Made by a program: the position numbers and the translations under genes. From NCBI RefSeq assembly GCF_003610915.1, contig NZ_NSDJ01000001.1:2790001-2854000 (forward strand): a DNA stretch of 64,000 bases, read 5' to 3'. Under the pieces are notes generated by a model. That model saw only the letters and a list, made by a program, of their open reading frames with translations, ran no database searches and was not told the origin of the DNA. Shown here piece after piece: positions 37,844-47,582 of this stretch; position 1 is the first letter of the stretch, and every line of letters begins with the position of its first letter. The DNA is from Rahnella variigena (GTDB lineage: Bacteria; Pseudomonadota; Gammaproteobacteria; Enterobacterales; Enterobacteriaceae).

Positions 37844-38257
37844 TTAATTCAGCGCAAACATTTGCCATGCACCTTTAATATTCTTCAGTTCAATATTACT
37901 GATCAGACAGTGGTTAGGGCTATTTGGCAGCGGATCGGTGGAGACGGTGGCATTTTTATTCACCAGTGTGGATGCGTTTGTTCCACCAGCCTGTTTCAGG
38001 CCGACCGGATGACCGGGATCTGTGGCAATTAAGGCTTCGACTTTGGCCTTATCAACGCCGGAAACGGTTTTCGTACAGAGTGCTGAAACGTTTTGTAATC
38101 TACCCGGATAACCATCCTGAGTGGCGTAATTCGCATCCGTATTGGCGGCACCGTAACGGACAACCAGCGCGCCTTTTGGCACATCATTCACTTTCGCAAA
38201 ACCTTGTGCGGATACCAACATACCTGCGGCAATAACGAACATATATTTGTGTTTCAT
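37844..38257 (-). CDS. Small exported protein of unknown function
   Basis: I do not recognise this 137-residue protein. It has a clear Sec signal peptide (MKHKYMFVIAAGMLVSAQGFA-K), so the mature form (about 116 residues) is periplasmic or secreted. Two cysteines (in SALCTKTV and NHCLISNI) could form a disulfide. The mature part lacks membrane segments and begins VPKGALVVRYG. GAGG precedes the start. A near-perfect palindrome lies about 30 bp upstream and may be its operator. It sits between cheV and the eight-gene cluster on the cluster's strand, but 240 bp away, so membership is uncertain. Confidence 0.75.
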   Translation of the reverse strand: MKHKYMFVIAAGMLVSAQGFAKVNDVPKGALVVRYGAANTDANYATQDGYPGRLQNVSALCTKTVSGVDKAKVEALIATDPGHPVGLKQAGGTNASTLVNKNATVSTDPLPNSPNHCLISNIELKNIKGAWQMFALN

Positions 38258-38288
38258 CAGAACCTCGATAACAGAGTGTTTTTGTGGT

Positions 38289-38313
38289 GACGATGCAGAA
38301 TGTCTGCATTGTC
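38289..38313. promoter_or_regulatory. Inverted repeat upstream of the small exported protein
   Basis: GACGATGCAGA at 38289-38299 and TCTGCATTGTC at 38303-38313 form 11-bp arms with one mismatch and a 3-bp centre. Position (about -32 to -56 relative to the start codon of the 38257 gene) suits a regulator-binding site. Confidence 0.45.
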
Positions 38314-38498
38314 ATTTCTCATAAATTGGATACAGATAGATTACAAAACTGAATATTCTCTGAACGTTAAACGTTAGGTAACAGGGTTAACGTCGTGAGT
38401 TTCACGTCAGCTTTTTCGCATAGGCATGACTCCTGAGCAGGTTGTTATTAACCGGATTTTTGAATGTCTTTATTTACCGGCGTTTATATCGGATAAAT

Positions 38499-39920
38499 TC
38501 ACGGAACATAAATAATCTCAAAAGTTGAGGTTTGGTTATTAAGGTCCGTTTTACTGCCGTCGACGTAGCGGATTTGCACATCGTATTTATAAACCGTCTT
38601 TTTATCCGGATGAAGGATGAGGTCAATAACCGGGACTTTCACCGTGACGTCATGGTCCGGACTGGCTTCATTTAACTCAAATGTCTGGTTGCTGATATTG
38701 ACCAGCATACGGGCGATAGGCCGCGGTCCGGATGAACTGTAAGCTTTCGGATCACTTTTAAAGGTCAGCGTATTGGAGATATCTACCGGTGCCGACTGGG
38801 TAATAAAATCGAGCGGTTTATCTTTGTATTTGTCGTCTAACGCAATTTTCATCGGCAGTTTGTCAGGATTAAATCCCGTGAACTGAACCTCCACTTCCCC
38901 TTTGAGTAACAAGCTTTGCTGAGATTTAGAAAACAGCGCGTCCCAGATTGTCACAAACTGACTGACGGGCAGGGTGAATGAATCGGCAATCCCGCTTTGC
39001 AGGTTGATCAGCGCATTTTTCTCCTCGGTCTTGCCTACGGGGAGTTCCAGCTGCAACGTCAGCGTATCGGCGTTGGCAAACGGCACCAGTTTGCCGTCTG
39101 ACTGTTTTTGCAAAAACTGATCCCGGGCATTGGCGATGCGGTCCTGATTAACCTTTGGCAGTAAAAAATAATCCAGCGACACGGTAACCTGATCCAGGCT
39201 GGTGGCGTTTTCCGGTGCTGAGAATGAAAACGACAGCATGGGTTTAAGGTCAGTCCCAAGCCCCACCTCGAAGGTATCGGGCAGATAGTACAGGTAACTT
39301 TTCAGGACATAATCCTGATAATAGTTGTACGCCACGTTGTGATAAACCAGCGGCAGGAGCGTCAGTTGCAAGCGTGCTGGCGGCGGCAGAATGCCCTGAT
39401 AAATATACGGATAGTAGTTTTGTGCAAAGTAGAAAACTTTTGGGTCGGTAATGGTATTGATAATGCTGTGATCGGTGGTGATGGCAATCACCAGCGTGGT
39501 CTGCGCATCAAAATCCGACAGGGCGCGCAACAGGGCATCACGTTGTGATAACTCATTCAGCTCCAGTTCTGCCTCATAGGTATTGTCCGTTCCGGCCTTA
39601 AGTACTTTATCGAAGATCATCTCTTCGGGATTACCGAAGGTGCTGTAGCTCAGCACAACGTAGGGGATTTGAGGTACCTGGCGACTCAGCGTGAAATTCA
39701 GCATCATCTTCCAGCTTGTGCCGTCGGTGCTGGTGGCAATCTCGTAGCGTGTTTCTCCTGAAACGACTTCTGTGCAGACTTTGGCGGCCAGATCGTCTGC
39801 CTGCACGGCCTGTACCGCCCGATAGCGTAAGTGCTTTTCGCTGATATCCGGAAATTGTTCGCGGGCGTTTTGCAGGATAATTTGGTTCAGCGTCACCAGG
39901 TTATTAAGAAATATATTCAT
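38499..39920 (-). CDS. Cluster protein 8: unknown, signal-free, probably beta-rich
   Basis: Not recognised. About 473 residues from ATG 39920, chosen because TGAGGAAAAAG lies just ahead (an in-frame ATG five codons earlier lacks such a site). No signal peptide or membrane helix. Strand-rich composition with many Tyr/Asp/Asn and the ending VYKYDVQIRYVDGSKTDL...TFEIIYVP, which loosely resembles the last strands of the 41837-43498 protein (NYKITYFLVGGKTSTLEGSE). The start overlaps the preceding gene by 17 bp, so translation is coupled. It is the last gene of the eight-gene operon; no obvious terminator follows. Confidence 0.8.
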   Translation of the reverse strand: MNIFLNNLVTLNQIILQNAREQFPDISEKHLRYRAVQAVQADDLAAKVCTEVVSGETRYEIATSTDGTSWKMMLNFTLSRQVPQIPYVVLSYSTFGNPEEMIFDKVLKAGTDNTYEAELELNELSQRDALLRALSDFDAQTTLVIAITTDHSIINTITDPKVFYFAQNYYPYIYQGILPPPARLQLTLLPLVYHNVAYNYYQDYVLKSYLYYLPDTFEVGLGTDLKPMLSFSFSAPENATSLDQVTVSLDYFLLPKVNQDRIANARDQFLQKQSDGKLVPFANADTLTLQLELPVGKTEEKNALINLQSGIADSFTLPVSQFVTIWDALFSKSQQSLLLKGEVEVQFTGFNPDKLPMKIALDDKYKDKPLDFITQSAPVDISNTLTFKSDPKAYSSSGPRPIARMLVNISNQTFELNEASPDHDVTVKVPVIDLILHPDKKTVYKYDVQIRYVDGSKTDLNNQTSTFEIIYVP

Positions 39921-41826
39921 CTTTTTCCTCAGCATATTCGGTTTGAGCCAGCGTTCTGAAGTGGTTCAGATTGGGTGACGTCCACAGGTATCGCCCGTCG
40001 TGCCGGCGGTAAAGCGGGCTTTCCGGCTGACCGGCAGGTAATTGCCAGCGGGCCAGTGCATTGATCACCGGCGTGAGCTGCGGAACGCCGGCTTGTCTGG
40101 CGTAGATCAAGGTGGCGTGCCATTCGCCGGGATGGGCGTAATAAGGCGTCAGCAAACTGAGCCTGTCGAAATCATCACCGCTCCATTGCACCGCCTGACT
40201 CAGCATGTTGAGAATGCGCGTACAGGCAGGCGGCATGACACCGCCGTCGTCCGCAAGCCGATGCAGCAAAATCAGCGCATTAGTGTTAACGCAGCAATCA
40301 AGCTGGCTGATGTTGTTGTCATCCTGCATCCAGGTGTAAAAACTCTGACACTCCGCCCACTGGTGCTGTCCGGCCGCCAGTCGGGGATCAACCTGTCTCA
40401 CCTGATAACTGTTCATCTGCGCCAGCGTTTGCCTGACCTGCATCCGTGAAATTCGACCAAACTTATAAAGCAGCTCGGTGATGATGGCCGTGTCATCAAT
40501 ATCGGCGCAGATTTTCTGGTTCTTCATCCATTGGGGATGAGCGTCCGGCGGCCAGAAACTGAAGTGAGACGGACGGATTTCGCAGGCAGTTAAAAAATCG
40601 AGCGCCTTTTCGATACACGCTGCCGTCTGCGGGGTGTATGCCAGCGTGCGTAATACCTGCGCCGTGACAAACGCATTTTCGTCCTGATGCCAGCGCCCGT
40701 CGGGGGTTCTGACATGTGACGCAAAGGCACCACTGGCGCACTGTTGCGCCAGCAGCGTCTTCAGACCGGGACTGTCGGGTTGCGCGGTGGAAGAGGTCGG
40801 TTTTAACGACAGGACGTTAAAACGCGAATTCTGCGGACTGAAGGTGCAACTGAGTCCGCTGCGGTGTTGCCTGTCCACCGAAAAACCCACTACGTTGAAC
40901 TGCACGGGAATTTCACCGGTCATCACCTGCTGGAACAAAGGCAGGGTGTGATCGTTTTGCCGCAGCAACGCCTGTACGCCGGGGAATACCCGCGAGTTGT
41001 CACCAAAGAAGCTCGCGGCCATCACAAACAGCGTCACGCTTTCCGGCGCGCCATCCTGACCGCAGGACAGACTAAAACCGTAGGTGGTTGGCGGAAAAGT
41101 CTGTCCGTTCAGAGTTTGTGCCAGTGCCTTTTCCAGTAAGGACGTCAGCGCCGGTAACAGGGATCCGCATTCGAAAAAACGCATCACGGTGGCAATATCC
41201 GCGTGGGTGATGCGTGCGCTGTGCCACTGAAAATAATACTCACGCGGCGCATCAGCCTGCTGCGGGTAATAGCCGACCATCAGTAATGACAAACCTGCCC
41301 GCCGGCAGGCAGCGGCAGAAAACTTTTCCACCGCGCCGGGCAAGCTGACTTCATCCAACGCATCGCCATGCACTTCCGAATACACCTTGGTTTTCACACC
41401 GTCAGGAGAATATTTTCGCCCCAGCCAGGAGCCAAACCGCAACGGCTGCGTGCTGCGGCTTTGTATTTCCTCCATCGCGGCAAAACAGGCTTCAACGTTA
41501 TCCTGCGGCGAACCGGCAACGATATGCTGCACATGCCGGGAGAAAGCCGCCATCCGGCGGTTTTCGGTAAAGCGCGGCAGAAAAGGATCCAGCGTGCAGG
41601 CCAGCGCATGCGGTTTTGAGGTCGCGACCGTGAATTCCAGCGGGCAGCCGTTATAGGCCAGCAGGCTGGTATTGAATGCCGCAGACAAGCCGCCGGAGGT
41701 CAGCCGCGCCTGACTAAAACGGGCGATCTCCGGTGCCAGCGTTGCCCGCAAATGAGGCGCTGCCCGGCAAAGCGCATCCACCAGGGCGTTCCATGCCACC
41801 GGGAGTACGGTATTGAGTTCGGTCAT
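39904..41826 (-). CDS. Cluster protein 7: ABBA-prenyltransferase-like plus terpene-cyclase-like fusion
   Basis: About 640 residues from ATG 41826. A GTG at 41877 would add a basic 17-residue leader inside the preceding gene. The N-terminal half (about 10-310) resembles aromatic ABBA prenyltransferases: LLAYNGCPLEFTVATS recalls their first-strand G-x-P-x-E-x-S motif, VKTKVYSEV their K-x-Y strand, and REYYFQWHSARIT and PTTYGFSLSC later strands. The C-terminal half (about 355-625) looks like an alpha/alpha-barrel of the terpene cyclase/prenyltransferase-repeat kind, with ICADIDDTAIITELL: a DxDD motif as in class II cyclases (codons 40492-40503) and DCCVNTNALILLHRL. Both assignments are by motif recall only. 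No signal peptide. Catalytic activity is unproven; it could be a structural relic. Confidence 0.72.
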   Translation of the reverse strand: MTELNTVLPVAWNALVDALCRAAPHLRATLAPEIARFSQARLTSGGLSAAFNTSLLAYNGCPLEFTVATSKPHALACTLDPFLPRFTENRRMAAFSRHVQHIVAGSPQDNVEACFAAMEEIQSRSTQPLRFGSWLGRKYSPDGVKTKVYSEVHGDALDEVSLPGAVEKFSAAACRRAGLSLLMVGYYPQQADAPREYYFQWHSARITHADIATVMRFFECGSLLPALTSLLEKALAQTLNGQTFPPTTYGFSLSCGQDGAPESVTLFVMAASFFGDNSRVFPGVQALLRQNDHTLPLFQQVMTGEIPVQFNVVGFSVDRQHRSGLSCTFSPQNSRFNVLSLKPTSSTAQPDSPGLKTLLAQQCASGAFASHVRTPDGRWHQDENAFVTAQVLRTLAYTPQTAACIEKALDFLTACEIRPSHFSFWPPDAHPQWMKNQKICADIDDTAIITELLYKFGRISRMQVRQTLAQMNSYQVRQVDPRLAAGQHQWAECQSFYTWMQDDNNISQLDCCVNTNALILLHRLADDGGVMPPACTRILNMLSQAVQWSGDDFDRLSLLTPYYAHPGEWHATLIYARQAGVPQLTPVINALARWQLPAGQPESPLYRRHDGRYLWTSPNLNHFRTLAQTEYAEEKDEYIS

Positions 41827-41836
41827 CGTCAGCCGC

Positions 41837-43498
41837 TTACGCCACAGCCGGAATAACGATGCCCACCGGGTTTTCACTGCCTTCGAGCGTCGAGGTTTTA
41901 CCGCCGACCAGGAAGTACGTAATCTTGTAATTAACCAGCCAGGGCTTCTCGGTCAGGCAGCGGTATCTGAAGGTCTGCGGGTCTTTTTTATCCTCGCTGA
42001 AGGTGTACTTTTTGCTTTTTTTGCTCTGCTTGTCGTCGAGATAGGTCAGTTCGACGATCACCTGATTACAGTTTTCCCACGAGAACTTCTTGTCGAGTAA
42101 AATGGAGATTTCGTTGAATGTCAGCACGGCGGCGGGGTCGAGGTTCAGCAAGGTTGAAGCCGATTGCGATTTTGGCTGGTAACTGCTGCTTCCTTCCCAG
42201 CCGGAGGTGGCGGCGGATTTGAAAACAAACTCACTCTGGATATCAAACAATTCGTTGACGTTGCTGCTGCGGGAAATGTTCTGGTTCCAGGTGCCGTCAT
42301 CGGCGGTGAACGCCGGAGCGGTGTAAACCTGTTTGTTGTAGCCGATTTTAAAAGTCGCGGCTTTAATGCCATATTCATCAAAGCCGTCCGGCCCCAGTAC
42401 GGTGAAATCAATTTTCTGGAAGAACGGATCGTTGACGTTGACTTCAATAAAGTAGGGCGCCTCTTTTTTGGCGTGCAGGATATCGCTGCCAATAAAATTT
42501 TGGGGCACGGCTGACTGGCTGATGGCTTTCGATGAGATGTAGTTAAAGTTCAGTGCTTTGGTTTCTTCGATGCGCACCATTTTTATCTCCAGCGAGCCGC
42601 TGGGGAACAGGCCACCTTTACCGCCTTCTTCTCCGTCTTCTTTCTTATCGCTGGCGATCAGAGAATCCAGAATGGAAGAACTGGCGGATTTTGCCTGGGT
42701 ATTGCTGTCATCGTTAAGGCTGAGCGAGGCAGTGAAGAAGCTTTTGAGGATCTCTTCTTTGACGAACTGCAACGCCCATTCTTTTTCCTTTTCCGCCTGA
42801 TCACCCGGCATACTTTCGGTGATTTTGATCACCAGTTTCTGATCCTGTTGCAACTTCTTGATGACGCTGTCAAAACCGAGCCAGAAACTGGCAGGCGTTT
42901 CTACCGGGATCGGAATGTTAGCGCCAAATTTAAGATCGAATTCTTTATAAAGGCTTTCAAATTTGGCTTCCACTTCCACTTTTAAAGCAGGCGTGATGCC
43001 GGTAAAACTCAGGTTGTAGGCTACCGCCGCCGGTGCCTGCGCCTGATTAAAGGCGGCTTCCAGAATGACCGCCTGTTCCGGTGTCAGTTTGGCGCTGAAG
43101 ATGGCGCTGTTCTTGCCAAACAGGCTGGGACTTTGGGCGCTGATCAGCTCGCCATTGGTGCCTTCTGCGCCCAGAACAAAGAAATTCACCGTGCCTTTAT
43201 CGAAAGGAACCTGAGCCTTGCGGGGGTTCACCGGCTTAACCTTGAGCTTGCTGAGATACTCTTTAAATGCGCTGTCGAGCACATCTTCTTCAATGGACGT
43301 ATCCACTTCAAAATTGATGTATCCGCCTTGCTGACTGCTGCCGTCACCGGTGTATTTGATCAATGAAAAGACCGGCTTTTTATCATTCTGCGCGATGTGA
43401 ATGTCACCGGGTAAATACCAGAACTGTGAGTCATCAGAATCATCGGCAAAGAAGGTAATGTTATTGATGGTTTGGGTTCTTTCTCTGAGTAATAACAT
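41837..43498 (-). CDS. Cluster protein 6: large beta-rich paralogue
   Basis: Unknown function, 553 residues, no signal peptide. Its N-terminus FWYLPGDIHIAQNDKKPVF followed by KY-G and QQGGYINFEV matches the 45411-47561 protein (YYVVPEIPVFVARDDKSPSF, KY-G, MQGGYTQFTV). The middle LTPEQAVILEAAF and LSFTGITPALKVEVEAKFESLYKEF parallels the 43508-45343 protein. A central 115-residue stretch is helical and charged with a low-complexity linker (DKKEDGEEGGKGG). AAGGA precedes the start by 7 nt. 9 bp after the previous gene. Confidence 0.82.
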   Translation of the reverse strand: MLLLRERTQTINNITFFADDSDDSQFWYLPGDIHIAQNDKKPVFSLIKYTGDGSSQQGGYINFEVDTSIEEDVLDSAFKEYLSKLKVKPVNPRKAQVPFDKGTVNFFVLGAEGTNGELISAQSPSLFGKNSAIFSAKLTPEQAVILEAAFNQAQAPAAVAYNLSFTGITPALKVEVEAKFESLYKEFDLKFGANIPIPVETPASFWLGFDSVIKKLQQDQKLVIKITESMPGDQAEKEKEWALQFVKEEILKSFFTASLSLNDDSNTQAKSASSSILDSLIASDKKEDGEEGGKGGLFPSGSLEIKMVRIEETKALNFNYISSKAISQSAVPQNFIGSDILHAKKEAPYFIEVNVNDPFFQKIDFTVLGPDGFDEYGIKAATFKIGYNKQVYTAPAFTADDGTWNQNISRSSNVNELFDIQSEFVFKSAATSGWEGSSSYQPKSQSASTLLNLDPAAVLTFNEISILLDKKFSWENCNQVIVELTYLDDKQSKKSKKYTFSEDKKDPQTFRYRCLTEKPWLVNYKITYFLVGGKTSTLEGSENPVGIVIPAVA

Positions 43499-43507
43499 GG
43501 CGTTTCC

Positions 43508-45343
43508 TTAATTGAGGTTGGCGATATCGATACTGTCTTGAACGGTGGTGGTCTGGATGTGCTCGGGTTTGTCTTTACCTTGTCCCGGCTGGTAAATGAA
43601 CCAGATATCGAGATCGACGCTGAGTCGTGCAGGGTCGGGCTGATCTGCGCTAAAACACTGAGCGGCGGCGTCGGATTCGGTAAATTTAAAAACTTGTTGC
43701 AGGGTGGCGTTGCTGTCAGTTGCCGACCAGGCATAACTGGCCGAGACGATCACTTCCCCGACCTCCTGCCAGTCGAGGGTGGCAGAAAGCATTAACACCC
43801 GCTGGTGATACAGGCTGGAGAACAGGGAAACAGTCTGGCTGGTCGGCTCATTCATCTTCGCCGGTATGTGAGGAGAATTGACGGCGCTGCTGTAATCCTT
43901 GATGACCTCAAACAGATACAAATCGGGATTGGGCAGCGTGACCGGATAATGCACCGGCGGCGAACCGGCGGTTATCTGAAAACTTTTCGAGACGACGGAG
44001 GCAGGCAGCAGCATATGACGACAGCGCAGGGTCACCAGCACGGACTGATACCAGTTCCAGTCAAACTGGCTGGCTGCCGCGATGAGAAAATCATAGCGGG
44101 CATAGACTGAATCCAGATCGAGGTAAATATCGTCCAGTTCGGTGTACAGCTCGCCGGAGCTGACTGAATTCACACCGCCGAATGGCTGATTAAAATAGAC
44201 GGTAAAATCGTACCCGACCGGCCAGAGCATTTTCCCGGTTTTGGGGTCGAGAATGCTCGGTGCCTTGAAATGCTTTGGCTGCACATCGCCGTTGCGAAAA
44301 GTAAATTGCTGAATATTTTCGCCATAACGCAGGCGCGCCATCACCAGCTGAACATTGCTGTCCAGTTCGGGCGTCAGTAAGCTGATTTGCACCTTACGGC
44401 TGGCAAAGAAATCATCCTGTAAATCACTCTGGCTGATCACCCGACCAGGCTGATAGTCGGTGCCTTTGACCAGTTCACCGAACAACGCCTGCGGATAAAG
44501 TGAGCGTTGCACTACTGTGGTTTCGCTCAGCTTGCCGCTTAAACGACGTTGCTCAATGTCTTTAACCGACACCCGTTGCAGATAAAAACCCGCGCGGGGC
44601 TGGGTTTGCGCAGGCACATCGGCAAACACCGGGGTGAAAAACTCACTCAGCAGGATCTGCGTCAGTTCAGCACCCGCCTGGGCGATATGCCCGTCGGGAT
44701 CGGTTTCCCTGACTTTGATGGTCACCACTTTTTCGCTGATAAGACGCGACGAGGTTTTCTCGATATCCACTGAAAAAACCAGCAGGCTGAAGCCGAATGA
44801 TTCCTGCAGGAATTCATAAACCTTGTCCCAGCTCGCCTCCAGTTCAAAGCTGGCAGGGGGTAACTGTTGCAGATAATCGATTTTGTAACTGACCGCGACC
44901 GGTGTCGCTTCCGGCGTTTCCATCAGCTTCGCCAGCAGGGCGATATCCGCTTGCTCAGACAATCTGGCCAGCAGATAACAATTTTGCTGGTCGTTTAACG
45001 CCGTCTTGCTGGTCTGCCCGCTGATGAAGCCGGGAATATCCAGCGTGGCACTGCACGAAATCGCCTGCAACGGTAAAAGAATGGCATCGCGCGGGATGTC
45101 CGGGCTGGCATCGGCCGCCGCGCGCGCGGCCTCCGGGCTGCTGGACAACAAGGTCTGCAATGACAAGGTGGCATAGTAAACGGTGGCCGGTTCGCGGCTG
45201 TTTCTGAAAATCTGTAGCTGAACGGCGGGCTGATTGTCGTGCGTCACTTTGATGCACGGCGCAGCGGCGCAGTAAAAATACAGAGCGCTGTCCGGGTCGG
45301 CACGGATAAAACAAATGTTTTGCACTACGATCTGGCTGTTCAT
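43508..45343 (-). CDS. Cluster protein 5: large beta-rich paralogue
   Basis: Unknown function, 611 residues, no signal peptide. Shares with the 41837-43498 protein the block VSYKIDYLQQLPPASFELEASWDKVYEFL and the C-terminal pattern EVGEVIVSASYAW ... FKFTESD ... IWFIYQPGQGKD. A GYDFTVYFNQPFGGVNSVSSGE segment resembles strand-loop-strand modules. AGGA precedes the start. A 67-bp gap with a hairpin separates it from the previous gene, the widest gap in the operon. Confidence 0.82.
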   Translation of the reverse strand: MNSQIVVQNICFIRADPDSALYFYCAAAPCIKVTHDNQPAVQLQIFRNSREPATVYYATLSLQTLLSSSPEAARAAADASPDIPRDAILLPLQAISCSATLDIPGFISGQTSKTALNDQQNCYLLARLSEQADIALLAKLMETPEATPVAVSYKIDYLQQLPPASFELEASWDKVYEFLQESFGFSLLVFSVDIEKTSSRLISEKVVTIKVRETDPDGHIAQAGAELTQILLSEFFTPVFADVPAQTQPRAGFYLQRVSVKDIEQRRLSGKLSETTVVQRSLYPQALFGELVKGTDYQPGRVISQSDLQDDFFASRKVQISLLTPELDSNVQLVMARLRYGENIQQFTFRNGDVQPKHFKAPSILDPKTGKMLWPVGYDFTVYFNQPFGGVNSVSSGELYTELDDIYLDLDSVYARYDFLIAAASQFDWNWYQSVLVTLRCRHMLLPASVVSKSFQITAGSPPVHYPVTLPNPDLYLFEVIKDYSSAVNSPHIPAKMNEPTSQTVSLFSSLYHQRVLMLSATLDWQEVGEVIVSASYAWSATDSNATLQQVFKFTESDAAAQCFSADQPDPARLSVDLDIWFIYQPGQGKDKPEHIQTTTVQDSIDIANLN

Positions 45344-45372
45344 AGCGACAATCCTGCGTTGCGAAAGTAAAG

Positions 45373-45397
45373 GCAGGGCAAAGACTTCTTGCCCTGC
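45373..45397. terminator. Intercistronic hairpin within the cluster
   Basis: GCAGGGCAA at 45373-45381 pairs with TTGCCCTGC at 45389-45397 around 7 nt. On the operon (minus) strand the following T-run is weak, so it probably tunes expression or mRNA decay rather than ending the operon. Confidence 0.5.
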
Positions 45398-45410
45398 GTT
45401 TTTCAGAGCA

Positions 45411-47561
45411 TCAGAAACTCACCACCACGATTGAGGTGGTATTCGACACCGTCTTGTCGATGGTTTTTTCTTCGCCCTGATCGCCGTAGTACAGGGTCGA
45501 GGTATAGGTTATCTCCGGCTCATTACCACTTTCTGCCTGCATGAGATCGAAGGTCAGGGACTGGGTCAGCGACTTGCTGTCAAATTCGGTCACCACCAGG
45601 CTTTGCGTTTCGCTGAAGTCCCATTTCGGGTATTTGACCGTCATTTCAAAGGTGATCAGCGACACCTCCTTCTGCGTATATTTGAAGATGATGGTGTACT
45701 TCTGCTGTTTCGGCAGGGCGTTAGCGATCAGGATCTGGTTGCCATGTATCAGCCCGTAGCCCGGTAACTGCGGACTGGTCTCAACCCCAGTGGGAATGTA
45801 AGTCAGGCTGTCGCCATCGATGGCATAGTAGTCGGCGGAGTAATAAATGGGTTTTTCCACGGCGGTGCCGATCGGATAAATGAAAGGCTTAGGTGGCACG
45901 CTTGCGCTGATCACCTGGCTGCTGGTTTTAAGTTCGACGCCTTTATCCGGATCGGAATATTGGGTTTTAACCACCACCTGACTGAAGACTTTCCATCCCT
46001 GCGGATCGAGCAGAGTGGAAATGTCGGCAAACACTACGCCGCATTGGGCGGTATTGATGGTGATAATCAGATCCCGGTCGCTCTGGATCTCGCCAGAATG
46101 ATAGGGTTTAGCCTGTAACCCGCTGAAATTGACGGTATAGGAGTATTTAAAGGCGCGACCCAGTTCAGGCTTGATATACCATTTGCCGGTTTTTTTCGGA
46201 TCCATATCTTTAGGGCTAAACTGCAGGGTGCTTTGATTGTCTTTGTCGTAGATGGCGGTCACGACAATATTGGCAATGTTATAGGTGGACAAATCCTGGG
46301 TGACAAAAAATTCAGGCTGTATGTATTGATAGAAAGGATCGTTAAGGTCGTACTCTTTGAAATATTCTTTGAGATTGTCTTCACCCACGATGGACTGAAT
46401 AGACGGCAACTGGGTCTGCGGCGCAATAGCAAACGACACGACCGAGTTTTCGTCATAAACGCGGGTAAAGCTTTTGGTCTGGCTCAGGCTTTCCTGGAAT
46501 TTCCCAAAGTTGCCTGCGTCATTAAGCATATCCAGACTCATGTCCAGCCCGGTCTGACTGCTCAGGATTTGCTCAACCTGCTTCTGTCCCCACGCCGTCA
46601 GGCCTTCTTTCCATTTAATGTACTGATCGGGTGTCATGCCCATTTCTGCTGCGGTCAGCCCGACCTGGACATCAATTTTGATCGCGCCTTTTTCGATGTA
46701 TTCCCGCTCAATTTTTTTCTCATCCGCCGACCACGTATGGTAAGAAATAGTTTGCGTGACGGACTTGGTGATCTCGCTGTCGTAGCTGACCGTGACTTTG
46801 GCTGCGGGCAGGGAGGCATCCAGATTGAAGTTAAAACGAACGCCCACGCTGGAGTTCTTATCCGTGCCGGTCAGCACATTTTCAAACAGGGTGGCGCCTT
46901 CGCCGGTCAGCGTCAGGCCGAACACGGTACGGTTATCGCCCAGACCAGATGGCGATAATGGGGTCGGGATCTGACGATAGAATTTCTCATTATCATCAAG
47001 AATTAACGTGGCCTGCGCCGAGGTGTACGACGGCTGTAACAGATTGATTTTTTGCGCTTCTTCCGGCAACAACTCCGGCAGGAACTGATCATTGCCTTTG
47101 CTGCTGTCGTACAGCGAGACAAACTTGCTGGCCTGCTCAGCATTCAGACCGGTATTTTTCAGCGCCGTGTCCATAGCCGCTTTCTTGGTCTGGTTTTCAG
47201 GATCCGCCACCGAGGCCTGTTCAGCTTTCACATAGGTGACAATCAGCGTCGATTTCGCCGTCAGCTGGCCCTGAATATTGCCGTACAGTTCCGCGCGGAT
47301 TTTGATTTGCAGGTCTTCGGAAGGCAGCGGCAACATCACGGTAAACTGGGTATAACCGCCTTGCATATCTTCGCCGCGATACTTGTAAAACATAAAGCTG
47401 GGGCTTTTGTCATCCCTGGCGACAAATACCGGAATTTCTGGCACCACGTAATACGTGTTCTTGTCGAGGCTGTCGCCGTAACAGGTACAGATATACTCAG
47501 TTTCGCCCAGATACTTATCAGTAGGGATTTTGATCGACTGCTGCAAAGCGGTAGTTAACAT
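45411..47561 (-). CDS. Cluster protein 4: largest beta-rich paralogue
   Basis: Unknown function, 716 residues, no signal peptide, very few Cys. N-terminal block YYVVPEIPVFVARDDKSPSF ... GGYTQFTV marks the cluster family. Central part has a possible helical segment (about 300-370) and a DPFYQYIQPEFFV motif aligned with DPFFQKIDFTVLG of the 41837-43498 protein. The last 200 residues look like two or three extra Ig-like beta modules (SADYYAIDGDSLTYIPTG through KTVSNTTSIVVVSF). AGAGGA precedes the start. Hypothetical but certainly coding, given length and operon spacing. Confidence 0.82.
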   Translation of the reverse strand: MLTTALQQSIKIPTDKYLGETEYICTCYGDSLDKNTYYVVPEIPVFVARDDKSPSFMFYKYRGEDMQGGYTQFTVMLPLPSEDLQIKIRAELYGNIQGQLTAKSTLIVTYVKAEQASVADPENQTKKAAMDTALKNTGLNAEQASKFVSLYDSSKGNDQFLPELLPEEAQKINLLQPSYTSAQATLILDDNEKFYRQIPTPLSPSGLGDNRTVFGLTLTGEGATLFENVLTGTDKNSSVGVRFNFNLDASLPAAKVTVSYDSEITKSVTQTISYHTWSADEKKIEREYIEKGAIKIDVQVGLTAAEMGMTPDQYIKWKEGLTAWGQKQVEQILSSQTGLDMSLDMLNDAGNFGKFQESLSQTKSFTRVYDENSVVSFAIAPQTQLPSIQSIVGEDNLKEYFKEYDLNDPFYQYIQPEFFVTQDLSTYNIANIVVTAIYDKDNQSTLQFSPKDMDPKKTGKWYIKPELGRAFKYSYTVNFSGLQAKPYHSGEIQSDRDLIITINTAQCGVVFADISTLLDPQGWKVFSQVVVKTQYSDPDKGVELKTSSQVISASVPPKPFIYPIGTAVEKPIYYSADYYAIDGDSLTYIPTGVETSPQLPGYGLIHGNQILIANALPKQQKYTIIFKYTQKEVSLITFEMTVKYPKWDFSETQSLVVTEFDSKSLTQSLTFDLMQAESGNEPEITYTSTLYYGDQGEEKTIDKTVSNTTSIVVVSF

Positions 47562-47582
47562 AGGGTGTTCCTCTTGTTTATA

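Noticed and set aside
41826..41877. GTG start at 41877 for the fusion gene
   Set aside because: It would lie inside the preceding gene and add a basic leader without family similarity; ATG 41826 is more plausible, though its ribosome site is weak.
46233..46958. 241-codon plus frame opposite the 716-residue cluster protein
   Set aside because: Antisense shadow; the minus-strand frame has ribosome site, operon spacing and paralogues.
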